DNA from: Hyphomicrobiales bacterium
GTDB taxonomy: Bacteria > Pseudomonadota > Alphaproteobacteria > Rhizobiales > Rhizobiaceae
Assembly (NCBI GenBank): GCA_900471525.1
Contig: UCEZ01000007.1
Span: 186,001 to 250,000 of the forward strand
DNA length: 64,000 nucleotides
Reading direction: 5' to 3'
Shown: piece by piece, positions 1-7,426 of the stretch
How the letters are laid out: every line of letters starts with the position of its first letter
How positions within the stretch are numbered: the stretch's first letter is position 1
The notes under the pieces: generated by a model
The model's database searches: none
What the model was told of the DNA's origin: nothing
What the model saw: the letters and a program-made list of their open reading frames with translations, nothing else
Position numbers and translations under genes: made by a program

Positions 1-342
1 TGCCTCGGAAACCGCAAGACAATTGGCGTCATTGGCGAGCCGCACCTCGCGTCCGAGCGCCGCTTGAAGATCGCGCCCGAGCGGCTGGCCGTTCAACAGA
101 ACGGCATTGGAATTGCGCACGATGCCCGTGCGCGGATTGGGGCTGCCTGGAATGCCGATGCCGACCGTTCCCTTTTCGCCTGCCATCTGCTCGGCCGTGG
201 CCACAAGCTCCTGCACCGCGTGGATGCAGGCGTCATAGCCGCTGGTCGGCGTGGCGATGCGATGCCGGGCTCTCGTCGTACCATCGCGGTCGAGCGCGAT
301 GACTTCCATTTTCGTGCCGCCCCAATCAATTCCGATGAACAT
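1..342 (-). CDS. ROK-family sugar kinase (fructokinase-like), partial
   Basis: The first 114 residues of a ROK kinase are present; the 3' end lies beyond base 1. The protein begins [11 protein letters not shown], with the Asp-x-Gly-Gly-Thr-Lys phosphate loop of the ASKHA fold, then GIGIPGSPN near residue 62 and [11 protein letters not shown] at the visible end. NDAN is the ROK substrate/catalytic segment. ROK fructokinases and glucokinases phosphorylate hexoses with ATP in the cytoplasm. The ATG at 342 is chosen because it places the phosphate loop at the extreme N terminus, as is usual. The C-terminal zinc-binding motif is outside the window, so the sugar cannot be assigned; fructose/mannose-type is a guess from overall resemblance. 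Confidence 0.85.
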   Translation of the reverse strand, partial: MFIGIDWGGTKMEVIALDRDGTTRARHRIATPTSGYDACIHAVQELVATAEQMAGEKGTVGIGIPGSPNPRTGIVRNSNAVLLNGQPLGRDLQAALGREVRLANDANCLAVSEA

Positions 343-564
343 GCTGGATCAAACTCTGTGGGTCTCGTTGTGAAGGGCGGCACCGTCTCGGCCGGGTCTC
401 CTCCCGTTCCGCCGCCTCCTGCTTAACATCGGAAAACCATCCGGCGCCAGCCCCCGGTCAGCCGTCACGCACATCAGAAACGCCTGTTCATGCAAAAGCA
501 TCGGGAAGCACGCGGGAAAACACTTGGCTTCGACGCCCACCTTTTGTAAGGGTTCTTTCCGGTT

Positions 565-641
565 GGTCCCGTAGCTCAGTAGGATAGAGCGCAAGATTCC
601 TAATCTTGAGGCCACTGGTTCGAATCCAGTCGGGATCACCA
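565..641 (+). tRNA. tRNA-Arg (anticodon CCT)
   Basis: A 77-nt cloverleaf can be read directly. The acceptor stem GGTCCCG pairs with CGGGATC (one G-U), followed by discriminator A and an encoded CCA. The D arm contains AGCTCAGTAGGATAGAGC. The anticodon stem CAAGA/TCTTG encloses loop TTCCTAA with anticodon CCT. The T arm CTGGTTCGAATCCAG is standard. It would read AGG codons. No integrase or duplicated 3' end is seen next to it, so there is no sign that it serves as an attachment site. Confidence 0.97.
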
Positions 642-777
642 ATCATTCGCCACGTCCAGTATTTGTCCGGGACAACGGGCCATGGCCGGCCGTTGGCTTC
701 CATTCCCAATCAGCATGAGAATCTGCCTGGCGAAGGCATGCGCAATCGCACGCCTTCGCCGCGAATGCTCGGTTCTG

Positions 778-942
778 TTAGTAGCCTACGCGTACGCCGC
801 CGGGATCGGACGCGCCGAAATCGGGCACAGGGCCATAGCCCTGATACTGGGCATAGGTGGTGTTGTTTGCGCCGGTGCTAGCGCATCCCGAAAGAGCCAA
901 AAGCACCATTGCCGCAGCAGCCATCAGAGATTTAAGTGGCAT
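778..942 (-). CDS. small predicted lipoprotein
   Basis: A 54-residue protein starting MPLKSLMAAAAMVLLALSGC. It has a lipoprotein signal peptide with lipobox L-S-G-C at residues 17-20, followed by a short Ala/Asn/Thr/Gly/Tyr-rich tail ending GGVRVGY. The ATG at 942 is preferred over the upstream in-frame ATG because CAGGAG lies about 7 bases before it and it starts directly at the signal peptide. Function is unknown. Short lipoproteins of this kind are common in rhizobial envelopes. It is monocistronic, downstream of and opposite to the tRNA. Confidence 0.75.
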   Translation of the reverse strand: MPLKSLMAAAAMVLLALSGCASTGANNTTYAQYQGYGPVPDFGASDPGGVRVGY

Positions 943-1290
943 GGTTTTCTCCTGTAGAGGGATTGGCCGGACGGCCGAATGGCCTCGCTGCATTGTTCCC
1001 CCAAATCATCCCTAATGGCAAGTAGTGCCATTCTCCAGAAAGGCGAGATGATGAACACGAACGCAAACGCCGGTTTCAAAAAGAAACATCGCGACTGGCG
1101 GTCCGGCTGAGATCCAGACAAAGAAAAAGGCCGGGTGAAAACCCGACCTCTCCGACCCGTCTCGACAGTTGTTGCCAGTACATCCGTGGTCAACCGCTGG
1201 AAACGAATTCGATGGTGGTAATATAGCAGTTGAATGTAACCATTTCAAGACACAGCGAAAATTCAGCCAAACCCGGAATGTCGGAGCTCA
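943..1290. other. 348-bp intergenic region
   Basis: No convincing gene. It holds the presumed promoter of the small lipoprotein (right of 942) and the terminator at 1121-1149 for the leftward PLP-enzyme gene. Reading frames here lack a good ribosome site and have no recognisable protein features. Confidence 0.6.
1121..1149 (-). terminator. Rho-independent terminator of the Cys/Met PLP-enzyme gene
   Basis: On the minus strand AGGTCGGGT and ACCCGGCCT form a 9-bp stem (one G-T pair) with loop TTTC, followed by TTTTTCTT. It lies about 140 bases beyond the stop codon at 1291. Confidence 0.8.
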
Positions 1291-2574
1291 TCATGCCGCG
1301 TCTAGCGCCATCGTCAGATCGGCGATCAGATCGTCCGAATGTTCGATGCCGATCGACAGGCGGATCGTGGATTCCAGCACGCCGATCCTCTCGCGGACCT
1401 CCAGCGGCACGCCGGAATGGGTCATGGTCGCCGGGTGGCTGGCCAGTGATTCGGTACCGCCGAGACTGACAGCCAGCTTGAAGATCTGCAGCGCATTAAG
1501 GAACTTGAAGGATGCCGGCTGGCCGCCGCGAATATCGAAGGAGAATGTCGAGCCCGCACCGGTGCACTGCGCCGCAAAAGTCTTTCCGAGTGGCGATTGC
1601 GGATCGTGGTAGGGCAGGTAATGAATGCCTTCGACCTTCGGGTGCTCGCGCAGGAAGTTGGCGACTTCAAGAGCGTTGCTATTGGCTTTCTCCATGCGGA
1701 TCGACAACGTCTCCAGCGAACGGCCAAGCATCCAGCACGAATGCGGATCGAGTTGCGTTCCGATGGCGCCGCGCAGCGCCTTGACCTGTTTCATCACTGC
1801 TTTTGCACCAAGGGCCGCACCGGCGATCAAGTCGGAATGGCCGCCGACATATTTGGTCAGCGAATACAGCGAAATGTCAGCACCATGCTCGATAGGTCGC
1901 TGGAAGACGGGACCGAGCAGTGTGTTGTCGCAGGCGATGATGGGCGTATGCCCCTGCTTCCCGCCGATCGCATCGGCGACCCTGCGCATCATCGCAACGT
2001 CGACAAGGCTGTTGGTGGGATTGGCCGGGGTTTCAATCAGGATCATCGAGACGCGACCCTTGGCCATCGCCGCATCGGCCGCCGTCTGCACCGATTCCTC
2101 ATTGACGCCGTCGGCAAACCCCACCGCCGCCACACCCATGTTGAGGAAGGTCTTTGCCAGAAGCGTTTCCGTTCCGCCGTAGAGCGGCTGGGAATGCAGG
2201 ATGGCATCGCCCGGCCGGACGAAGGCGAGAAGCGTGGTGGCGATCGCCGACATGCCGGAGGAAAACAAGGCACAGCTTTCCGTACGCTCATAGACCGCCA
2301 GACGATCCTCGACGATCTCGCTGTTGGGATGGTTGAAGCGGGAATAGACAAGACCGGCCCCAGTGCCCGCCGGCGGCTCACGGCGGCCGGAGACAAAATC
2401 GAAGAAATCGCGCCCCTCTTCGGCTGATTTGAAGACGAACGTCGACGTCAGGAATACCGGTGGTTTGACCGCGCCTTCGGAGAGTTCCGGGTCATAGCCG
2501 TAGTTCAGCATCTGCGTCTCGGGATGCAGTTTGTGATTGCCGATATGGGTCTTCGAAGGATGTGGAGCGGTCAT
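1291..2574 (-). CDS. Cys/Met metabolism PLP-dependent enzyme (cystathionine gamma-synthase / methionine gamma-lyase family)
   Basis: A 427-residue member of the trans-sulfuration PLP family. Visible family features are the YSRF motif near residues 77-80 (phosphate/PLP contact from the neighbouring subunit), SSGMSA near 105-110, ETPANPT near 181-187, and [14 protein letters not shown], in which Lys241 is the Schiff-base lysine. Relatives catalyse gamma-replacement or gamma-elimination on O-acyl-homoserine, cystathionine or methionine. Sequence alone does not separate synthase from lyase, so no symbol is given. The ATG at 2574 is preferred over the in-frame ATG at 2652 because GGAG lies 7-8 bases upstream and family N termini begin about here. 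The gene stands alone and is closed by the terminator at 1121-1149. Confidence 0.88.
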   Translation of the reverse strand: MTAPHPSKTHIGNHKLHPETQMLNYGYDPELSEGAVKPPVFLTSTFVFKSAEEGRDFFDFVSGRREPPAGTGAGLVYSRFNHPNSEIVEDRLAVYERTESCALFSSGMSAIATTLLAFVRPGDAILHSQPLYGGTETLLAKTFLNMGVAAVGFADGVNEESVQTAADAAMAKGRVSMILIETPANPTNSLVDVAMMRRVADAIGGKQGHTPIIACDNTLLGPVFQRPIEHGADISLYSLTKYVGGHSDLIAGAALGAKAVMKQVKALRGAIGTQLDPHSCWMLGRSLETLSIRMEKANSNALEVANFLREHPKVEGIHYLPYHDPQSPLGKTFAAQCTGAGSTFSFDIRGGQPASFKFLNALQIFKLAVSLGGTESLASHPATMTHSGVPLEVRERIGVLESTIRLSIGIEHSDDLIADLTMALDAA

Positions 2575-2763
2575 GAAAGTCTCCGGTGTTTTGATGCGAC
2601 TTTTACAGTCTACATCAACTCCAGCCGTTGCTTCTTGCCAATTTGAATGCACTTGCGGCCAAAAATTGCGCCATGGCGAACGAATAGGTCGAAAAATCGA
2701 GCGAAACTGTCAATTCGGGAGCGGAATCATATCGGCCGATGACGACGGCCGCCTTTGGCAACA

Positions 2764-4509
2764 TCAATCCACCGCATCGCTGCCGACATCCCGCGACACG
2801 TTCATCTGCTTGCGCGCGCGGGCCATGTCGCTGACCGCAGCCCGCAGCCGCGGATGCCGGGTCATGAAGAGGTTGAAGTCGCGCCTGTCGAGCCTCAGGA
2901 ACTGGCAGAAATCGACCGCGATGACGTCGGCAGTGCGTGGCCCGCCGCTGAGCAGAGCCATTTCGCCGAAGAAAGCACCGTCCTCAAGGAGGATGGCCTT
3001 GCCCGGCAGGCGCACCTCGACGGCTCCGGAGGCAATGAAATACATCGCGTCGCCACGTTCACCCAGGCGAATGACCTTGTCACCCGGCGAGGCGGATGCC
3101 GGCCTGAACAGGAGAAGAAGCTCTTCGAGGGCGTGCTCATTGACCTTCGAAAACAGCGGAAAGGTATTCAACAGTTGCTGCTTTTTCAGTTGCTGCTGGC
3201 TTTCCCTTTCTTCGACTTTTGCTCTGACGAGATCGAGATCCCGGGTCAAGGCGGCAAATCTGGCCTGGCCGTATTGGGCCGTGAACGCTGGCATCGAACG
3301 AGCGAAGACCGTTTTCAATTTCCCCGCAACGGTGAACACCAACGGGTTCAGCGTGATGGAGAGAATGGCGCCGGCCAGGATGAGATCGTGCCCCTCCTGC
3401 GACAAAAGCCCGAGCGAGACGCCGAGCCCGGCGACGATGAAGGAAAACTCGCCGATCTGCGCCAGGCTTGCTGCGACCGTCAGCGCCATCGACACGGGAT
3501 AGCCCAACAGCGTCACGAAGCTGAAGGCGATCAGCGGCTTGCCGCAGGTGACGAGCGCCACGATGGCGATCACGCCAAGCGGTTGATGGATCAGGACCAT
3601 CGGGTTGAACAACATGCCGACCGAGACGAAGAACAGAACGGAGAAGGCATTCTGAAGCGGAAGCGAATCGGCGGCAGCCCGATGGCTGAGGTTGGATTCG
3701 CTCATGACGACACCGGCGAAGAACGCCCCGAGCGCAAAGGAGACCCCGAAAAGCGTTGCCGATCCAAAGGCAATGCCGAGCGCGATCGCAAGGACCGTCA
3801 GCGTGAACAATTCACGTGACCCGGTGCGGGCGACCAGCGTCAAAAGCCACGGGACCAATCTCGGCCCAAGGACGATGGCCAGCACGGCAAAGGCACCGAG
3901 CTTGACCAGGGTCAGCACGATGGTCACCGCGACCGGCGTGCCGCCGCCGGTCATCGGGTGGCCTCCCGCCTGGCCGGGAGCCCCCAAAATCTCAGCTATG
4001 ATGGGCAAGAGAACGAGCGCCAGCACCATTGCCAGATCTTCGACGATCAGCCAGCCGATAGCCACCCGCCCGTTGGGCGAACTGACCAGATTCCGTTCCT
4101 CCAATGCCTTCAAGAGAACCACGGTGCTGGCGACCGAGACACAGAGGCCGAACACAAGCCCGGCGCCGAGGTTCCAGCCCCATAGCGAACAGAGGCCGAT
4201 GCCAAGCAGCGTTGCGACGATGATCTCGCCGACGGCGCCGGGGATGGCAACACCACGAACAGCGATGAGATCTGAAGCGGAGAAATGCAAACCAACACCG
4301 AACATCAAAAGAATGACGCCGATTTCGGCCAGTTGCGCCGCAAGGGCGCTATCCGCCGTGAAGCCGGGCGTGAACGGGCCCATCATGATGCCGGCAACCA
4401 GATATCCGACCAGAGGCGGCAATCGCAGCCGATCCGCAAGATAGCCGAAACCGGCGGCCAGTACGAAGCTGATCGCCACCGTCGCTACCAAAGCCATATC
4501 CTGATGCAC
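2764..4509 (-). CDS. CPA2-family cation:proton antiporter with C-terminal cyclic-nucleotide-binding domain
   Basis: 581 residues. Residues 1 to about 390 form a 12-13 helix Na+/H+ exchanger domain of the KefB/YbaL type: GYLVAGIMMGPFTPG, MFGVGLHFS and the GEFSFIVAGLG helix are typical. After a charged, Gln-rich linker (ERESQQQLKKQQ) a cyclic-nucleotide-binding domain occupies about 450-570, with the phosphate-binding cassette FGEMALLSGGPRTADV containing the conserved Glu and Arg. KefB and YbaL normally carry a TrkA-N domain at this position, so here the regulatory module is exchanged. It probably moves K+ or Na+ against H+ across the inner membrane under cAMP control. The GTG at 4509 follows GGGGGTAAGG; ATG at 4497 is an alternative start. 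Probably monocistronic. Confidence 0.9.
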   Translation of the reverse strand: MHQDMALVATVAISFVLAAGFGYLADRLRLPPLVGYLVAGIMMGPFTPGFTADSALAAQLAEIGVILLMFGVGLHFSASDLIAVRGVAIPGAVGEIIVATLLGIGLCSLWGWNLGAGLVFGLCVSVASTVVLLKALEERNLVSSPNGRVAIGWLIVEDLAMVLALVLLPIIAEILGAPGQAGGHPMTGGGTPVAVTIVLTLVKLGAFAVLAIVLGPRLVPWLLTLVARTGSRELFTLTVLAIALGIAFGSATLFGVSFALGAFFAGVVMSESNLSHRAAADSLPLQNAFSVLFFVSVGMLFNPMVLIHQPLGVIAIVALVTCGKPLIAFSFVTLLGYPVSMALTVAASLAQIGEFSFIVAGLGVSLGLLSQEGHDLILAGAILSITLNPLVFTVAGKLKTVFARSMPAFTAQYGQARFAALTRDLDLVRAKVEERESQQQLKKQQLLNTFPLFSKVNEHALEELLLLFRPASASPGDKVIRLGERGDAMYFIASGAVEVRLPGKAILLEDGAFFGEMALLSGGPRTADVIAVDFCQFLRLDRRDFNLFMTRHPRLRAAVSDMARARKQMNVSRDVGSDAVD

Positions 4510-4629
4510 GCCTTACCCCCAACTGCCCAAACTGTCCCGTCATCACGATGTTTTTCACATCGTATGCTGTCCGTAGCGCTTTGATAAAGTGGCATATTAG
4601 GAAAACGACGGTTTTATCACGCGAGGCGG

Positions 4630-4968
4630 TTACGCATCCCGTGATTCGGTTCGAGAGGCGTCATCATCCGTCAGCTTCAGCTGGAACTGCCCATCCGGCC
4701 TCAGGATGAAATCCGCACCCATCCACGATGCGTTGCCGGACCTGTGCGATACCTTGTGAAACTGCCGGATTGCCCTAGTGACGGAATGGTCGAGCTGCCG
4801 GACGTCCAGGTCCGCGAGCGCGCCGTTCTCTCGCAGGTACTCGCCGGTCAGACCGATCGAATTGTCGATCACGTCGATATGCAGCCGGATCTCGCTCCAT
4901 GGTTCGGCGACGCAATCGGCCAGAGCCTGCCCAATGCTGTGATAAAGGTCCTCGGCGTTTTCCGCCAT
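4630..4968 (-). CDS. conserved hypothetical protein, possibly YezG/DUF600-like
   Basis: A 112-residue acidic soluble protein beginning MAENAEDLYHSIGQALADCV. The opening helix followed by EPWSEIRLHIDVID resembles the first elements of the YezG (DUF600) family, some members of which are toxin-immunity proteins. The resemblance is weak and no toxin gene is adjacent. No signal peptide or membrane segment. It is transcribed divergently from nasT, with 174 bases between them that include the palindromes at 5063-5108. Function unknown. Confidence 0.6.
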   Translation of the reverse strand: MAENAEDLYHSIGQALADCVAEPWSEIRLHIDVIDNSIGLTGEYLRENGALADLDVRQLDHSVTRAIRQFHKVSHRSGNASWMGADFILRPDGQFQLKLTDDDASRTESRDA

Positions 4969-5062
4969 GTCGCGTCCCCGCTGTGATATGATGCCAACTA
5001 GGCAAGTCTTGACCGGCGTAAATGGCTGCGCAGCAAAATAATCCGGTCACGTCCTGAGCATG

Positions 5063-5108
5063 ATGCCTAAATTTTAGGCCGTCGGTATCACGCCCCTATT
5101 TTAGGCAT
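5063..5108. promoter_or_regulatory. paired palindromic operators upstream of nasT
   Basis: The perfect palindrome GCCTAAATTTTAGGC lies at 5065-5079, and a second imperfect one, CCTATTTTAGG, at 5095-5105, with centres 28 bp apart. The outermost arms ATGCCTAAA (5063-5071) and TTTAGGCAT (5100-5108) are also a perfect 9-bp inverted repeat. They sit 35-80 bases before the nasT start, in the divergent region with the 4630-4968 gene. This looks like a two-site operator for a dimeric regulator; the regulator is not identifiable. Confidence 0.5.
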
Positions 5109-5142
5109 TGCCAAGATTGCTGCACTGCGTCATCTATGCGCC

Positions 5143-5730
5143 ATGGCTTATTTGGACCTCACAATTCTTGTCATCGATGAGAACGCGATCCGCGCTTCCA
5201 TCATCGAGGAAGGATTGCGCGAGGCCGGGCATGCGAAGGTGACCGTCGTCCATGAGGTCAACGGCATTGCTCGAATCATCGAGACGCTGCAGCCGGACGT
5301 GATCTTCATCGATCTGGAAAACCCGAACCGCGACATGATGGAGCACCTGTTCCAGCTGACGCGCACGGTCGGTCGGCCGATCGCCATGTTCGTCGATCGA
5401 TCGGACACCGCATCCATTGAGGCGGCGGTCGATGCGGGCGTGTCGGCTTATATCGTCGACGGGCTGAAGAAAGAGCGCGTCAAACCCATCCTCGACATGG
5501 CCGTCAGCCGTTTCAACGCCTTCAGCCGGCTGCAACGAGAACTCGCCGACGCCAAATCGGCGCTGGAGGAACGCAAGATCGTCGAGCGCGCAAAGGGTAT
5601 CCTGATGAAGATGCGCGGCCTTTCCGAAGAGCAGGCCTTCGCGCTGCTGCGCCAGACGGCCATGAACGAGAAGAAGAAGATATCGGACATAGCCCAGAGT
5701 GTCGTCACTGCGGCGGGATTGCTGATGTGA
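5143..5730 (+). CDS. nasT: NasT-type ANTAR antitermination regulator of nitrate assimilation
   Basis: 195 residues. A receiver-like domain (about 5-125; LTILVIDEN and DVIFIDLENPN resemble response-regulator strands) is followed by a coiled linker and a C-terminal ANTAR RNA-binding domain. The ANTAR part reads AKGILMKMRGLSEEQAFALLRQ, then KKISDIAQSVV. In Azotobacter, Paracoccus and Bradyrhizobium, NasT binds leader RNA of nitrate genes and prevents termination; without nitrate or nitrite it is held by NasS. Here nasT directly precedes nasS, 49 bases apart, and the candidate target leader lies before nrtA at 7256-7426. The ATG at 5143 gives the expected N terminus. Confidence 0.93.
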   Translation: MAYLDLTILVIDENAIRASIIEEGLREAGHAKVTVVHEVNGIARIIETLQPDVIFIDLENPNRDMMEHLFQLTRTVGRPIAMFVDRSDTASIEAAVDAGVSAYIVDGLKKERVKPILDMAVSRFNAFSRLQRELADAKSALEERKIVERAKGILMKMRGLSEEQAFALLRQTAMNEKKKISDIAQSVVTAAGLLM

Positions 5731-5779
5731 TGACCGGGCCTCAGTCAGATATCTTCCGATGGGAGGCATTGGAGTGAAC

Positions 5780-7066
5780 ATGATCACCAAACTCACGGAT
5801 TTAAGCGGGAACAGCGGCCTTGCCGCGCCGACGCGATTGGCCGGCGAAGGCTCGCGCACCCTGCGGGCCGGCTTCATTCCACTCGTCGATGCTTCCGTGC
5901 TGATTGCAGCGTCAGAATTCGGCTTTACGCAGAAAGAAGGCATCGCTCTCGATCTGGTCAAGGATGTCTCCTGGGCCAATGTGCGGGATCGGCTCGCCTT
6001 CCGGCAGTTCGACATCGCCCACATGCTGTCACCCATGCCGGTCGCCTCGATGCTGGGGCTCGGCTCCAACCCATCGCCGACGATCACGCCGTTTTCGCTC
6101 GGCCGCGGCGGCAATGCGATCACGCTTTCCACACGACTCTATGCCCGCATGCGGCAGGAGGCATCTTTGCCGGAGACGGCGAGCGCGCTGGAAAACGCAC
6201 AGGCGCTGGCAAAGGTCATCCTCGGAATGAAAGCGCGCGGCGAGCCGGTGCCGACGTTGGGCGTCACCTATCCCTTCTCCTCGCACAATTACGAATTCCG
6301 CTATTGGCTGGCGGCCGGCGGCATCGATCCGGACCGCGACGTCAAGCTCGTCGTCGTGCCGCCGCCGATGACGTCGGATGCACTTGCCGCCGGCGCCATC
6401 GACGGGTTCTGCGTTGGCGCACCCTGGAACATGGTCGCCTCCGAGCGCGGCGTCGGCCGCATCGTCGCCGCCAAGCAGGACATCTGGCCGTCCGCCCCGG
6501 AAAAGGTGATCGGCATGCGGCCGGATTGGGCAGAGACACATCCGGAAACGGTCTCCCGCTTGATCGTCGCTCTCGATGCAGCAGCCCGCTGGTGCGACCG
6601 ACCGGAAAATCACGACGCGTTATCGGAAGCGCTGGCCGACAGCCGTTATATTGCGGCGCCGGTCGATATCATCCGCCGAGTGCTGGCAGGCGAGTTCAAT
6701 CTTGACGACCGGGGCAATCGACGCGTCATCGATGGCTATTTCAAGTTCCATGCCGGCTTTGCCAACTATCCGCGCCCAAGCCAGGCGCTGTGGATCTACA
6801 GCCAGATGATCCGCTGGGGCCAGGCCGATCTTTCCTCCAAGGGCATGACGGCCGCAGCCGCGGCCTATCGGCCCGACATCTACCGTCTGGCACTTGGGGC
6901 GAATGCGGCACCGTTGCTGGATGACGATATCCGCGTCGAAGGAAACGCGGTCGGAGATCGCTTCATGGACGGACAGGTTTTCGATCCGGCCCGGATCGCC
7001 GACTATCTCGCCGGATTTCCGGTCAAAAGCAGTGCGCTTGGCAGCGCTCCGGGCGACGAAATCTGA
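5780..7066 (+). CDS. nasS: NasS nitrate/nitrite sensor (cytoplasmic NrtA-like protein)
   Basis: 428 residues, homologous along its length to the nitrate-binding protein encoded at 7427-8725: both share RYWLAAGGIDPD, VVPPP and the C-terminal FDGxVFDP-like segment. Unlike that protein it has no signal peptide, which is the hallmark of NasS, a cytosolic sensor that binds NasT and releases it on binding nitrate or nitrite. The ATG at 5780 is favoured because TTGGAG lies just before it; the in-frame ATG at 5759 has no ribosome site. Probably co-transcribed with nasT. Confidence 0.9.
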   Translation: MITKLTDLSGNSGLAAPTRLAGEGSRTLRAGFIPLVDASVLIAASEFGFTQKEGIALDLVKDVSWANVRDRLAFRQFDIAHMLSPMPVASMLGLGSNPSPTITPFSLGRGGNAITLSTRLYARMRQEASLPETASALENAQALAKVILGMKARGEPVPTLGVTYPFSSHNYEFRYWLAAGGIDPDRDVKLVVVPPPMTSDALAAGAIDGFCVGAPWNMVASERGVGRIVAAKQDIWPSAPEKVIGMRPDWAETHPETVSRLIVALDAAARWCDRPENHDALSEALADSRYIAAPVDIIRRVLAGEFNLDDRGNRRVIDGYFKFHAGFANYPRPSQALWIYSQMIRWGQADLSSKGMTAAAAAYRPDIYRLALGANAAPLLDDDIRVEGNAVGDRFMDGQVFDPARIADYLAGFPVKSSALGSAPGDEI

Positions 7067-7229
7067 CTTTCGCTTTTTGCGCTGCACAAAAATTCCCACC
7101 TTACCCCTGCCGATCCAAAGCAACCGCTGAATTTTTTTGCACATTTTACCTGCGGTTAAAAAATACTCATTTGGCGGATCACGGCCAAAACACGTTCAAT
7201 TTCAATACGCTAATATTTTCCTTCCAAAC

Positions 7230-7245
7230 TGGCACGGGGGTTGCA
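7230..7245 (+). promoter_or_regulatory. sigma-54 (RpoN) promoter of the nrt-nir-nas operon
   Basis: TGGCACGGGGGTTGCA matches the -24/-12 consensus TGGCAC-N5-TTGC at every conserved position. Transcription should start near 7256, leaving a leader of about 170 nt before nrtA. Upstream, TGCACATTTTACCTGCG at 7138-7154 and TGCACA at 7083-7088 resemble NtrC half-sites only weakly. NtrC-dependent nitrogen control is inferred from the promoter type and the genes served. Confidence 0.9.
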
Positions 7246-7255
7246 TGGCATAAAT

Positions 7256-7426
7256 CGCTCCGGTCAATGGCGATCGCAGCGAGCCGAAGCCAAATAGGCC
7301 TTCGCAAAAGACATCGACGTCGCAAGGGTTTTGCAGTCCGGGATTCCTCCTTCCCGAAGACGCAAATCTCCGAGCGGCGTTTTTTATTGCCCAAATTCCG
7401 ACCGGCCACAGCAGAGGGAACTGTTC
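7256..7426 (+). promoter_or_regulatory. nrtA leader with candidate NasT-responsive attenuator
   Basis: About 170 nt between the inferred start site and the nrtA ATG, rich in inverted repeats. CGAAG/CTTCG (7285-7304) closes a hexaloop AAATAG. GCAAAA/TTTTGC (7304-7309 with 7329-7334) encloses GAC-ATCGAC-GTC, whose hexaloop (7313-7318) has A at position 1 and G at position 4. CGGGA/TCCCG spans about 7340-7356. AAGACGC/GCGTTTT (7357-7363 with 7377-7383) ends in six T at 7380-7385 and looks like a terminator. Hexaloop hairpins before a terminator is the known ANTAR-target design. Exact pairing is my reading by eye, not a computed fold. Confidence 0.55.

Noticed and set aside
565-641. tRNA-Arg as an integration site for a genomic island
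   Set aside because: No integrase, no repeated tRNA 3' end and no composition change was seen to its right.
1597-2427. Long open frame (276 codons) on the + strand opposite the PLP-enzyme gene
   Set aside because: Composition is Arg/Gly/His-rich with no known motif; it is the antisense shadow of a well-supported gene in GC-rich DNA.
2575-2763. SAM-II or similar riboswitch before the Cys/Met PLP-enzyme gene
   Set aside because: I looked for the short conserved SAM-II pseudoknot elements upstream of the start and could not find a convincing match.
5104-5120. sigma-54 promoter before nasT (GGCATTGCCAAGATTGC)
   Set aside because: The GG and GC doublets are 15 bases apart rather than 12, so the spacing is wrong.
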